In this document: piece after piece, positions 34,443 through 43,062 of the stretch
Position numbering within the stretch: position 1 is the first letter of the stretch
Layout of the letters: each line of letters starts with the position of its first letter
Source: Desertivirga xinjiangensis
Lineage (GTDB): Bacteria > Bacteroidota > Bacteroidia > Sphingobacteriales > Sphingobacteriaceae
Direction of reading: 5' to 3'
Assembly (NCBI RefSeq): GCF_024436435.1
Contig: NZ_JAFMZP010000002.1
Location: 310,001 to 374,000 of the forward strand
DNA: 64,000 nucleotides
The notes under the pieces: model-generated
Databases searched by the model: none
What the model was told of the DNA's origin: nothing
The model's input: only the letters and a program-made list of their open reading frames with translations
Translations under genes and position numbers: made by a program

Positions 34443-35906
34443 ATGAAGTTTTTTATCTCGTTTTTGGCTCTATGCTGTTTTCTGCCATCTTATGTAAATG
34501 GTCAGGTAGGTAATATTACGTATAATGTCACAAGTCAAACCTTAACGGTCGATGTTTCTGTCGAAAAAATAAAACTTGGTGAAACATATAAGGTAGTCGT
34601 AAATGGAGTGGATTTGAACCTGTATAAAGTAATTATCAATAATGTTGATTCGGTAACGCAGAAAGCTATTGCTTTTCCAGGGTTTGGTACCTTCGATATC
34701 ACAACTCTTGCCACGTTAGTTAAAGATATAGGAGCAAGCGGTGGCATAAATGCTGTTTTATCATCGCTTTATGATTCAAGTAAGGTTGTCAACGCGATCA
34801 ACGACCCTCAATTTAAAATAGACATGAAAGTATTTTCATCGCATAAGAGTGGGACTCTGCAAAAAAATCTGTTAGCGCCTCCATTGCGTGCAGATGTGGA
34901 AATTGGATTATTCGAAGCATATATAGACAAGCAGTATGAATTACTGCTGGTACAAAAAGATTCTATTGATGCATTAAAGCTCGATGCAGGTAAAGTCGCG
35001 ATGAGTTATCTGATAAAAGATAAAAATTCGCAATCCTATTTGAAATTATCGGGAAACAAACCAGTAATTTCGGACATCTTGGATAACAGTAAAACGCTGC
35101 GGGATAATCTTAACAGGATAAATTGGGATCTTGTAAAGGAATATAATACTTATAGTCAGAATTTAAGAAGTTTACGCAGCGTGATTTTAAGAGATAGGGA
35201 TTTAATCAAACGAGATTCGTTAGCACGGAAAGCGTATGCAGAATTTTCAAAAGTTTTGGAAAAGGGCAAAGCAAGTTTGAGTGATTCGATAGTACTGGGA
35301 ATGGTGAAACCTCTGATTGTTTTTGAAAACAACAATTCGAGCACTTATTCCAGTTTACCTTTGCAATTCAGCAAAGACGAAACAACCCTAACTTTGGAGA
35401 TAAAACCGTTGCGAGATGATAATTACCTGCCTGCGTACAAAACGACATATACTTTTCCGACTACAAAACGCTCCTATGTCGCCCTAAGTAGCGGAATCTT
35501 CGTAAGCACATTGCATAACAAGGCATTTTCAACAAAGACTACTGTTTCGGCAACAGATACAACTTATTCCTTATCCGGGGAGCAACCGGGTAAATTTGAA
35601 TTCGGTAGTAATGTGATGCTACGATTTGGAGTTGCCATAAAAGACAATGTCTCATGGCAATTTGGATTTGGCCCCGGAGTAACTGTAACTAATAAAATTA
35701 AGCCAAGAGCTTTAATAGGGACAGGTGCGGCATTTGGGTACAAGCACAAGTTTCTCATTGATTTCGGTCTAAGTATGGGATATGTGGACGTATTAAGTAA
35801 TGTCTATGATGAGACAACCGTCTATAGTACTCAACCGGCTGATGTTATGGTATCGAGGTTTAAAGCAGGGGCTTACATGTCACTGGGATATATGTTTAAT
35901 TTATAA
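34443..35906 (+). CDS. hypothetical exported protein with C-terminal outer-membrane barrel
   Basis: 487 aa. The signal peptide MKFFISFLALCCFLPSYVNG is followed by a beta-rich N-terminal domain (GNITYNVTSQTLTVDVSVEK), a charged helical middle (about residues 150-300) and a barrel-like end (FGSNVMLRFGVAIKDNVSWQ, FAYKHKF-like hairpins, final MSLGYMFNL with a terminal aromatic-plus-Leu). Bacteroidota surface protein of unknown role. Confidence 0.65.
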   Translation: MKFFISFLALCCFLPSYVNGQVGNITYNVTSQTLTVDVSVEKIKLGETYKVVVNGVDLNLYKVIINNVDSVTQKAIAFPGFGTFDITTLATLVKDIGASGGINAVLSSLYDSSKVVNAINDPQFKIDMKVFSSHKSGTLQKNLLAPPLRADVEIGLFEAYIDKQYELLLVQKDSIDALKLDAGKVAMSYLIKDKNSQSYLKLSGNKPVISDILDNSKTLRDNLNRINWDLVKEYNTYSQNLRSLRSVILRDRDLIKRDSLARKAYAEFSKVLEKGKASLSDSIVLGMVKPLIVFENNNSSTYSSLPLQFSKDETTLTLEIKPLRDDNYLPAYKTTYTFPTTKRSYVALSSGIFVSTLHNKAFSTKTTVSATDTTYSLSGEQPGKFEFGSNVMLRFGVAIKDNVSWQFGFGPGVTVTNKIKPRALIGTGAAFGYKHKFLIDFGLSMGYVDVLSNVYDETTVYSTQPADVMVSRFKAGAYMSLGYMFNL

Positions 35907-35990
35907 AATTCAACCGCACGAGTAAAATTTTACCAACGCCTCGTTAAACTACAATCACAAATTTTATAATCTCTTTTTCTCAACTAAAAA

Positions 35991-36581
35991 GTGTTTCAGT
36001 TTTTATTCAATTTCAATGAGTCTGTTGCATCATGGACGGATATTATGCAATCAATTTTATCTTTCTTCAGCTTAGCACTTGCAGGTATTGGTGCATATTA
36101 TGTGATAAAGACATTTAGAGAACAAGAAAAGGCAACTCAATCTCAGTTGGAGCTAGCCAGAATGCAGATTGAATTACATAGAATGGAGCTTATGCCATTT
36201 TTAGTGTTCAAGGATCAGATAAATTTTACTAATTACGAATGGGATGATCAAAATCTTGTCCAACAACAGGTGCAATTTGAAGTGCAGAAGAACTGCATGA
36301 AAAATTTAGAAATAGTAATTGAATTTTGCTCAGAATTGATAACATTTAGACTTCCTGACTTGCAAGTAGCAAAAATATGGCTACCAAAGGAACTTGTTTC
36401 TTTCAACTTTGCATACGACCAGCAACAAGTTAATGAAGAGATAATGTATACTGAGTTTCACAATGTTTATAGTAATATTTTAATCAAGTACTCCGATCTT
36501 GTTGGCACTCGTTACGAGCAAAAGTTCGTTTATGAGCCAACTGTTCTTCCACAAATTAATCCTGCATGTCGAGTAGGCTGA
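35991..36581 (+). CDS. hypothetical membrane-anchored coiled-coil protein
   Basis: 196 aa from a GTG start at 35991. One hydrophobic segment at about residues 20-42 (MQSILSFFSLALAGIGAYYV) leads into a Gln/Glu/Leu-rich coiled coil (EKATQSQLELARMQIELHRM), then a beta-rich domain. Such layouts are frequent among small defence or signalling proteins, but no specific family is recognised. It lies 150 bases upstream of hsdR. Confidence 0.55.
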   Translation: MFQFLFNFNESVASWTDIMQSILSFFSLALAGIGAYYVIKTFREQEKATQSQLELARMQIELHRMELMPFLVFKDQINFTNYEWDDQNLVQQQVQFEVQKNCMKNLEIVIEFCSELITFRLPDLQVAKIWLPKELVSFNFAYDQQQVNEEIMYTEFHNVYSNILIKYSDLVGTRYEQKFVYEPTVLPQINPACRVG

Positions 36582-36732
36582 AACGACGTTGTTCCCGGAT
36601 TATATTAAAGCAATAATAAATTAAATGCATATTCTGATTTCCTAAGTAGCGACGAGAACTTTTCCACACCCTTTTTCATTTTCCCCTTAAATTTCTTATA
36701 CTTGAAGTTTAGAAAAGCCGCCTAAAACTTAA

Positions 36733-39700
36733 ATGTCACAATCTAATTTCGAATTCCTTGAAGAAGAGTTTGCAATTCTCTTCAATTTAGGGCAATCGGC
36801 AGAATACAATCTGTATGCTGATCCAAACGTAACCCTCGTAAAAATGAGGCAGTTTGGAGAGAAGATGCTTGGTTTAATCTTTGAAAATTACAATATACCA
36901 TTCCCCTCCCTTGATAATTTCAACTCCCGTTTAAAAACGCTCGAGTTTGAACGCGTCCTTCAGCCAACCATTCGTGATTTATTTAATGCCATACGTAAGA
37001 TAGGCAATGAAGCAGCTCATGAAGCGACTGGGACTGTGCAAGAGGGTAAGACAGTATTGTTTTCCGCTTTCAAATTAGGCAAGTGGTTTTATGAATCCTT
37101 CTCCGTAAAAAATGCCGATATCAGCCAGCTAAAATTTAAAGTTCCGGAGAATCTGGACGCTCGCCATGCATTGAAGGAACTTGAGGGACAATTTAAAGAG
37201 CTCGAGCTGCGGTACAATCAACTTTTAGAAAAACGCGAAACCCAAGGAATACCAGAGCCTGTTAAACAAGAGATATTTGAGCGTTCAGCTAAAGCCGCAA
37301 GTAAGATAGAAATGTCGGAGGTTGAGACAAGAGAGCTTATAGATGCTCAACTAAGGCTTGCAGGATGGGAAGCAGACACTCTGGTTCTCAATTTCAAAAA
37401 GAATAAGACAATTCCTGAAAGGAACAAGAAAATAGCGATATCCGAATGGCCTGTAGGAGGGAAGTGGGCCGACTATGCCTTATTTAATGGCTTTGAATTG
37501 TACGGCATAGTTGAAGCAAAAAAGTATGCACACGATATCTCTACAGATCTTCGTCAATCCAAAATTTATGCAGAACTGGCCGAAGAAAAGTACGGCGCCA
37601 AGTTGTTAGGTGAGTGGCAGGGATATAAAGTGCCTTTTTTATTCTCAACCAACGGTCGTCCATACCTGGAGCAAATAAAAACGAAATCTGGTGTCTGGTT
37701 TTTCGATGTTCGCAACCCTTACAACACTGCTCGTGCGCTGCAAGGCTGGCAAAAGCCTGAAGGGCTGGTAAAATTATTTCAGCAGGACATTGCTAGAGCC
37801 AACCAGAAGATGGAAAATACTCCGTTGGATTTTCTGCAAAGTAAATCTGGTTTAGGGCTGCGCGGCTACCAGGTAAAGGCTATTCAAGCAATTGAGCAAA
37901 CATTGATTAACGAACCGGAGAAGCGTAGAGCATTGATCGCCATGGCAACCGGTACTGGTAAGACCAGAACGATCATCGGCTTATGTTATCAATTAATTCA
38001 GACAAACCGTTTTAACCGTATTCTTTTTTTGGTCGACAGGACTTTACTCGGCATCCAAGCAATTAATGCCTTTAAAGACAATAAGGTAGTCGGACTAAAT
38101 ACCTTTGCCGAAGTTTACGATGTGAAGAATATGCAGGAGGCTGTCCCTGATATTGATACCCGTCTGCAATTTGCGACTGTACAGGGAATGGTTAAACGTT
38201 TGTTTTATAACGAATCAGGAGATGTTCCAACTATAGATCAATACGACTGTATCATTATAGACGAAGCTCACCGGGGATACCTATTAGATAAAGAACTAGA
38301 CGAGGAAGATCTTGACTTCAAAGATCAGATGGACTATGTAAGCAAGTACCGCAAGGTTCTTGATTACTTCGATGCCTATTCCATTGGATTAACTGCAACT
38401 CCGGCGCTTCATACTCACGAGATTTTTGGATCACCGGTCTATACCTATTCTTTCCGGGAAGCAGTGGTAGATGGCTACCTCATAGACCAGGAGCCTCCCT
38501 ACATCATTCAAACCAAACTGAACCAGGAAGGCATTAAATGGGAAAAGGGAGAGAAACCCAAAGCATTTGATAAAGAAAACAATTCCATTGTCGAGCTGGA
38601 AGAATTGCCCGATGAGTTGAATATAGATGTTGTCGGATTTAATAAGAAGGTTCTTACGGAGCCGTTTAATCGCACGGTTGTTAAACAACTGGTTAAAGTA
38701 CTCGATCCTGATGGAGAAGAAAAAACCCTGATCTTTGCTGCAACTGATGAACACGCAGATACCATTGTCCAGATGTTGAAAGAAGAGTTTCAGGCAGTAG
38801 GTATTGATGTCCATGATTCTATGATCGAAAAGATTACTGGAAAGTCATACGACCCAGAACAGCAGGTTAAGCGATTCAAGAACGAAAAGTATCCAAATAT
38901 CGCAGTAACAGTCGATCTTTTAACTACAGGTATTGACGTGCCAACTATCTGCAATTTGGTGTTTTTGAGACGGGTTAAGTCGAGGATACTTTATGATCAA
39001 ATGCTTGGACGTGCTACCCGAAGGGCGGATCATATTGGGAAAGAAACATTTAAAATCTATGACGCAGTAGGCATTTATGAAGCGCTGAAAGACTATACCC
39101 AAATGCAGCCCGTAGTTGCCAATCCTAAATCGTCTTTTACGCAATTAACCGAAGAATTAAAACAGATAGAACGTGCAGAAAGAGCTACTTTGCAGATTGA
39201 GCAAATACTCGCAAAGCTGCAGCGCAAAAAGCTGTTAATAGAAGAGCAGAAGCCGGCGGAGTTTAATTACCTCGCTAACGGAAATGATCCGGATGACCTG
39301 ATAGAATATTTAAGGAATCAGCCAGTGGAGCAAAGTGCAGCGAAGATAATCGAGCTATCTAAATTATGGAAGTTTCTTGATGAGTTCCGTCCGCTGCCTA
39401 AATCAATGCTTATTTCATTTCATGACGATGAATTTAGAGGTATGGAACGGGGGTACGGTAAGGGCAAGAGGCCAGAAGATTACCTGGAAAGCTTCTCAAA
39501 ATATATTCAAGAGAATCAGAACAAAATTGCAGCTCTTAACATCATCTGTACCAGTCCGAAAGAGCTGGATCGAAAATCTTTACGTGAACTGCTTATCACA
39601 CTTGCTCATGATGGCTTCGACGAAGTATCTTTGAAAGCCGCCTGGAAGGAGGCAAAAAATGAAGATATCGCGGCAGATATTATATCATTTATCCGTACTC

Positions 39701-39975
39701 TTGCCGTTGGTAACGCTTTATTAAGTCAGGAGGAGCGGATAAAGGGAGCTATAGCTAAAGTCAGGAAAATAAAGAAATGGAGCGCCATTCAAGAGAAATG
39801 GATCGAACGTTTCGAAAAGCAACTTCTGAAAGAGTCAGTATTACAACCAACAGATCTTGACGAAGATCCGTTCAATGAAGCAGGGGGGTATCAACGACTC
39901 AATAAGATCTTTGAGAACCGCCTGGAGGAAGTCATTAATACCATTAACGAGAATTTATATAATCAATCAGCATAG
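36733..39975 (+). CDS. hsdR: type I restriction endonuclease subunit R
   Basis: 1080 aa. A DUF4145-like N-terminal region (to about residue 120; IRKIGNEAAHEATGT) precedes the HsdR nuclease domain (FELYGIVEAKKYAHD near 255). A superfamily 2 helicase follows, with Walker A MATGTGKT near 407-413, DEAH box CIIIDEAHRG near 509 and motif VI QMLGRATRR, then the C-terminal EcoEI-type region. It translocates and cuts unmethylated DNA. First of the hsdRMS operon; hsdM starts 3 bases after its stop. Confidence 0.95.
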   Translation: MSQSNFEFLEEEFAILFNLGQSAEYNLYADPNVTLVKMRQFGEKMLGLIFENYNIPFPSLDNFNSRLKTLEFERVLQPTIRDLFNAIRKIGNEAAHEATGTVQEGKTVLFSAFKLGKWFYESFSVKNADISQLKFKVPENLDARHALKELEGQFKELELRYNQLLEKRETQGIPEPVKQEIFERSAKAASKIEMSEVETRELIDAQLRLAGWEADTLVLNFKKNKTIPERNKKIAISEWPVGGKWADYALFNGFELYGIVEAKKYAHDISTDLRQSKIYAELAEEKYGAKLLGEWQGYKVPFLFSTNGRPYLEQIKTKSGVWFFDVRNPYNTARALQGWQKPEGLVKLFQQDIARANQKMENTPLDFLQSKSGLGLRGYQVKAIQAIEQTLINEPEKRRALIAMATGTGKTRTIIGLCYQLIQTNRFNRILFLVDRTLLGIQAINAFKDNKVVGLNTFAEVYDVKNMQEAVPDIDTRLQFATVQGMVKRLFYNESGDVPTIDQYDCIIIDEAHRGYLLDKELDEEDLDFKDQMDYVSKYRKVLDYFDAYSIGLTATPALHTHEIFGSPVYTYSFREAVVDGYLIDQEPPYIIQTKLNQEGIKWEKGEKPKAFDKENNSIVELEELPDELNIDVVGFNKKVLTEPFNRTVVKQLVKVLDPDGEEKTLIFAATDEHADTIVQMLKEEFQAVGIDVHDSMIEKITGKSYDPEQQVKRFKNEKYPNIAVTVDLLTTGIDVPTICNLVFLRRVKSRILYDQMLGRATRRADHIGKETFKIYDAVGIYEALKDYTQMQPVVANPKSSFTQLTEELKQIERAERATLQIEQILAKLQRKKLLIEEQKPAEFNYLANGNDPDDLIEYLRNQPVEQSAAKIIELSKLWKFLDEFRPLPKSMLISFHDDEFRGMERGYGKGKRPEDYLESFSKYIQENQNKIAALNIICTSPKELDRKSLRELLITLAHDGFDEVSLKAAWKEAKNEDIAADIISFIRTLAVGNALLSQEERIKGAIAKVRKIKKWSAIQEKWIERFEKQLLKESVLQPTDLDEDPFNEAGGYQRLNKIFENRLEEVINTINENLYNQSA

Positions 39976-39978
39976 AGA

Positions 39979-41439
39979 ATGAGTGCGGACGAAATAGCCA
40001 ATAAACTTTGGAACTTATGTAATGTACTGCGTGATGACGGAGTAACCTATCACCAGTACCTTAACGAGTTAACTTATATACTTTTTTTACGATTATCTGA
40101 ACTAAAGAAGTTTGAAGATGAACTGCCGGAGGAATACCGTTGGTCTACTTTGAGGGGCATTCAGGATAACAAAGAATTGTTTGACCGTTACCGGGAGCTT
40201 TTAGCTTCCATTAGTACCAAGACGGACAATGCAACCATTAAAGAGATTTATACCAATGCTTCCACAACCTTACGGAAGCCGGTAAACCTGCGTACACTCA
40301 TTACCAGTATCGATGCCATCGACTGGTATGATGAGAAGGAGCAAGACAAGATCGCTACGATCTACGAAGAGCTGCTAGAAAAGAATGCAGGCGAGAAGAA
40401 AAGCGGAGCTGGACAATATTTTACGCCCCGGCCGCTAATAAATATTATGGTGGATCTTCTAGTGCCTAAATTGGGTGAACGCTGGAACGATCCTGCTGCC
40501 GGAACCTTCGGTTTTATGATTGCCGCAGACCAATATCTTCGGGAAAAGCATGATCATTATTACGAGCTCGGCAGCAAGGAACGCAAGTTCCAGGTAGAGC
40601 AGGCCTTTAGTGGATGTGAACTGGTTCAGGATGCTCACCGACTGGCTTTGATGAATGCCAAATTGCACGGACTGGAAAGCCGGATCGAATTAGGGGATAC
40701 CTTATCTGATCTGGGTAAGTCCTTTACCGGTTTTGATGGCGTACTGGCTAATCCTCCTTTCGGAACCAAACAGGGTGGCGAGCGCCCAACCCGTGACGAC
40801 TTTACTTATCCAACGAGCAACAAACAGTTAAACTTCCTGCAACATATATACCGCTCCCTTAAAAAAGACGGAAAGGCGAGAGCCGCAGTGATATTACCAG
40901 ATAACGTGTTATTTGAAGATGGGGACGGTAGAAAGATTCGACGCGACTTAATGGATAAATGCCGCTTACATACTATTCTTCGCTTACCTACCGGGATCTT
41001 TTATGCGGCCGGTGTAAAAACCAATGTGCTCTTCTTTGAGCGTGGCAAAACAGAAACAGGTAATACCAAAAAGGTTTGGTTTTACGATATGCGTACCAAT
41101 GCGCCAAGTTTCGGTAAACGTACGCCTTTTACACGTGCTGCATTTGATGGTTTTGTAAAGGCTTACACCGGGGGAATTGGTCTGAATGTCGTTCGTGAAA
41201 AGTACGATGGGTCGGTGGATGATGAAAAAAGAGCAGCAGTTCAGGATGGGCGTTGGTCTTGTTTGACAAGGGAAGACATAGAGAAGAAGAATGATTCGCT
41301 GGATCTGGGATTGATGCAGGATGCAAGTTTTGCTGCTAATGCGCATACAGAGGAGCCGATTGATATTGCGAGGGAAGCAGCGGAAGAATTGAAGGGGATT
41401 CAAAAGGAGTTGGACGCTATAATTGCATTGTTGGGATGA
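39979..41439 (+). CDS. hsdM: type I DNA methyltransferase subunit M
   Basis: 486 aa. The N-terminal HsdM helical domain (ELTYILFLRLSELKKFEDEL) is followed by the N6-adenine methylase with GQYFTPRPLI, SAM motif I DPAAGTFGF near 172-180 and catalytic ANPPFG near 256-261. It methylates adenine in the recognition site with HsdS. The stop overlaps hsdS by four bases (41436-41439). Confidence 0.96.
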   Translation: MSADEIANKLWNLCNVLRDDGVTYHQYLNELTYILFLRLSELKKFEDELPEEYRWSTLRGIQDNKELFDRYRELLASISTKTDNATIKEIYTNASTTLRKPVNLRTLITSIDAIDWYDEKEQDKIATIYEELLEKNAGEKKSGAGQYFTPRPLINIMVDLLVPKLGERWNDPAAGTFGFMIAADQYLREKHDHYYELGSKERKFQVEQAFSGCELVQDAHRLALMNAKLHGLESRIELGDTLSDLGKSFTGFDGVLANPPFGTKQGGERPTRDDFTYPTSNKQLNFLQHIYRSLKKDGKARAAVILPDNVLFEDGDGRKIRRDLMDKCRLHTILRLPTGIFYAAGVKTNVLFFERGKTETGNTKKVWFYDMRTNAPSFGKRTPFTRAAFDGFVKAYTGGIGLNVVREKYDGSVDDEKRAAVQDGRWSCLTREDIEKKNDSLDLGLMQDASFAANAHTEEPIDIAREAAEELKGIQKELDAIIALLG

Positions 41440-42857
41440 ATATACCTAAACACTGGGAATTAACAACACTGGGCAAGGTAGCGGTATGGGGATCCGGAGG
41501 CACTCCAAATAGAAGTAATTCTGCATTTTACGGCGGGAGTATTCCGTGGATAAAGACAGGGGATTTAAACGACAGTGTAATTTACGAGGCCAGCGAATTT
41601 ATAACCGAGTTAGGATTAGCAAAATCAAGTGCAAAGATTTTTCCAAAGGGTGCCGTTGGTATCGCGATGTATGGAGCTACCATTGGAAAAACTGCTATGT
41701 TTGGTATTGATGCAGCTACCAATCAAGCTTGTGCAGTAGCCCAGGCACGGGAGTTCGTCTCGAATCACTTTCTGCACTATTATTTAAAATCCCAGAAGGA
41801 AGCCTTCATTGAAAAAGGCAAAGGAGGAGCTCAACCTAACATTTCACAAGCTGTTTTAAAAGAACATCCGTTTCCTCTTCCCCCACTTGCGGAACAAAAA
41901 CGAATTGTAGCCAAATTAGATGAAGCCTTTAAGCATTTGGAAACACTAAAAGCCAAATTAGAGCGGATTCCTAAACTGCTTAAAAAGTTTCGTCAAACTG
42001 TATTGACTCATGCTGTTACTGGTAAGTTGACGGAGGAGTGGAGAAAGGGGAAGCAGTTGGAAAGCGCGCTCAACACAATTCTCAGTAATCGACGGAACTA
42101 TTATCAAGAAAAGTTAAGAGGAAGCACCCAGGGCGGTAAAAAGCCGCGAAAACCAGATGAATCTGCTTTCGAACGGTTTGAGCTTGGTTGTACATATTTG
42201 TTTCCCGAATGTTGGGCAATCTCGAATCTGAAAAATATAGCTGATTTTATAACTGACGGGGAGCATGCAACACCGAAAAGGACAGAAACTGGATATTATT
42301 TACTCTCAGCTCGTAATGTACAGGACGGATATATATCTTTGGAAAAGGTAGACTACGTACCGGAAGACGAATATGAGAGAATACGAATGCGTTGTAATCC
42401 GGAGGCCAATGATATTCTTATATCCTGTTCAGGCACCGTAGGTAGAGTTTCTATAGTACCTGAGAATTTGAAATTTGTTATGGTAAGAAGCGCGGCGCTG
42501 TTGAAGCTTCAGTCCAATCCGGAAATAGCTAAATATGTCGAGTTCGCTCTGAGGTCCGACATAGGGCAATCACAAATATCTAGACTGCAAAAATCTACTG
42601 CGCAATCGAATATTTTCTTAGGTCCGATAGGAAAAATAGTTATTCCGTTACCTCCAAGTGAAGAAATAGAAGAAATTATTGGACGAGTCCAGACGTTGTT
42701 TACGAAAGCCGATATGATAGCACAACAATACAAGGAACTGAGAGTAAAAATTGATAGATTACCGCAGACGCTTTTGGCAAAGGCATTTCGGGGAGAATTA
42801 ATAGCGCAAGAAGAAACTTATGCAGAAAGTTTAATTAAAGGCTTATCATTATTATAA
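41436..42857 (+). CDS. hsdS: type I specificity subunit S
   Basis: 473 aa with two target-recognition domains. TRD1 starts at the N-terminus (WELTTLGKVAVWGSGGTPNR, IPWIKTGDLND). A conserved helical spacer follows (PLAEQKRIVAKLDEAFKHLE, VLTHAVTGKLTEEW). TRD2 (CWAISNLKNIADFITDGEHA) ends in the second helix (ADMIAQQYKELRVKIDRLPQ). It decides the bipartite DNA target. Intact; the last gene of the hsd operon. Confidence 0.94.
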   Translation: MNIPKHWELTTLGKVAVWGSGGTPNRSNSAFYGGSIPWIKTGDLNDSVIYEASEFITELGLAKSSAKIFPKGAVGIAMYGATIGKTAMFGIDAATNQACAVAQAREFVSNHFLHYYLKSQKEAFIEKGKGGAQPNISQAVLKEHPFPLPPLAEQKRIVAKLDEAFKHLETLKAKLERIPKLLKKFRQTVLTHAVTGKLTEEWRKGKQLESALNTILSNRRNYYQEKLRGSTQGGKKPRKPDESAFERFELGCTYLFPECWAISNLKNIADFITDGEHATPKRTETGYYLLSARNVQDGYISLEKVDYVPEDEYERIRMRCNPEANDILISCSGTVGRVSIVPENLKFVMVRSAALLKLQSNPEIAKYVEFALRSDIGQSQISRLQKSTAQSNIFLGPIGKIVIPLPPSEEIEEIIGRVQTLFTKADMIAQQYKELRVKIDRLPQTLLAKAFRGELIAQEETYAESLIKGLSLL

Positions 42858-42881
42858 TGGCGACAAAAACCTCAACAATAA

Positions 42882-43013
42882 TACTTTAATCTTGACTTTT
42901 TATTTAGTGTTGATAAGGATCCTATTGGCGCCTTTGAAGAATTAAAGGCACTGTTCCAGGATTTGTACGAGATCGACAAGTTATATCATCTATCCAAAAA
43001 ATGGCCAAGATGA
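42882..43013 (+). pseudogene. 44-codon gene remnant after hsdS
   Basis: An open frame bounded by TAA at its left and TGA at 43011 reads FLFSVDKDPIGAFEELKALF and continues QDLYEIDKLYHLSKKWPR. It has protein-like composition (amphipathic, charged) but no start codon. Probably the C-terminus of a lost gene between hsdS and the SIR2 gene. Confidence 0.45.
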
Positions 43014-43062
43014 GCTTTTTTAGCCATAACCTTTATTGAATAAAACGAATGAATTATAGAAA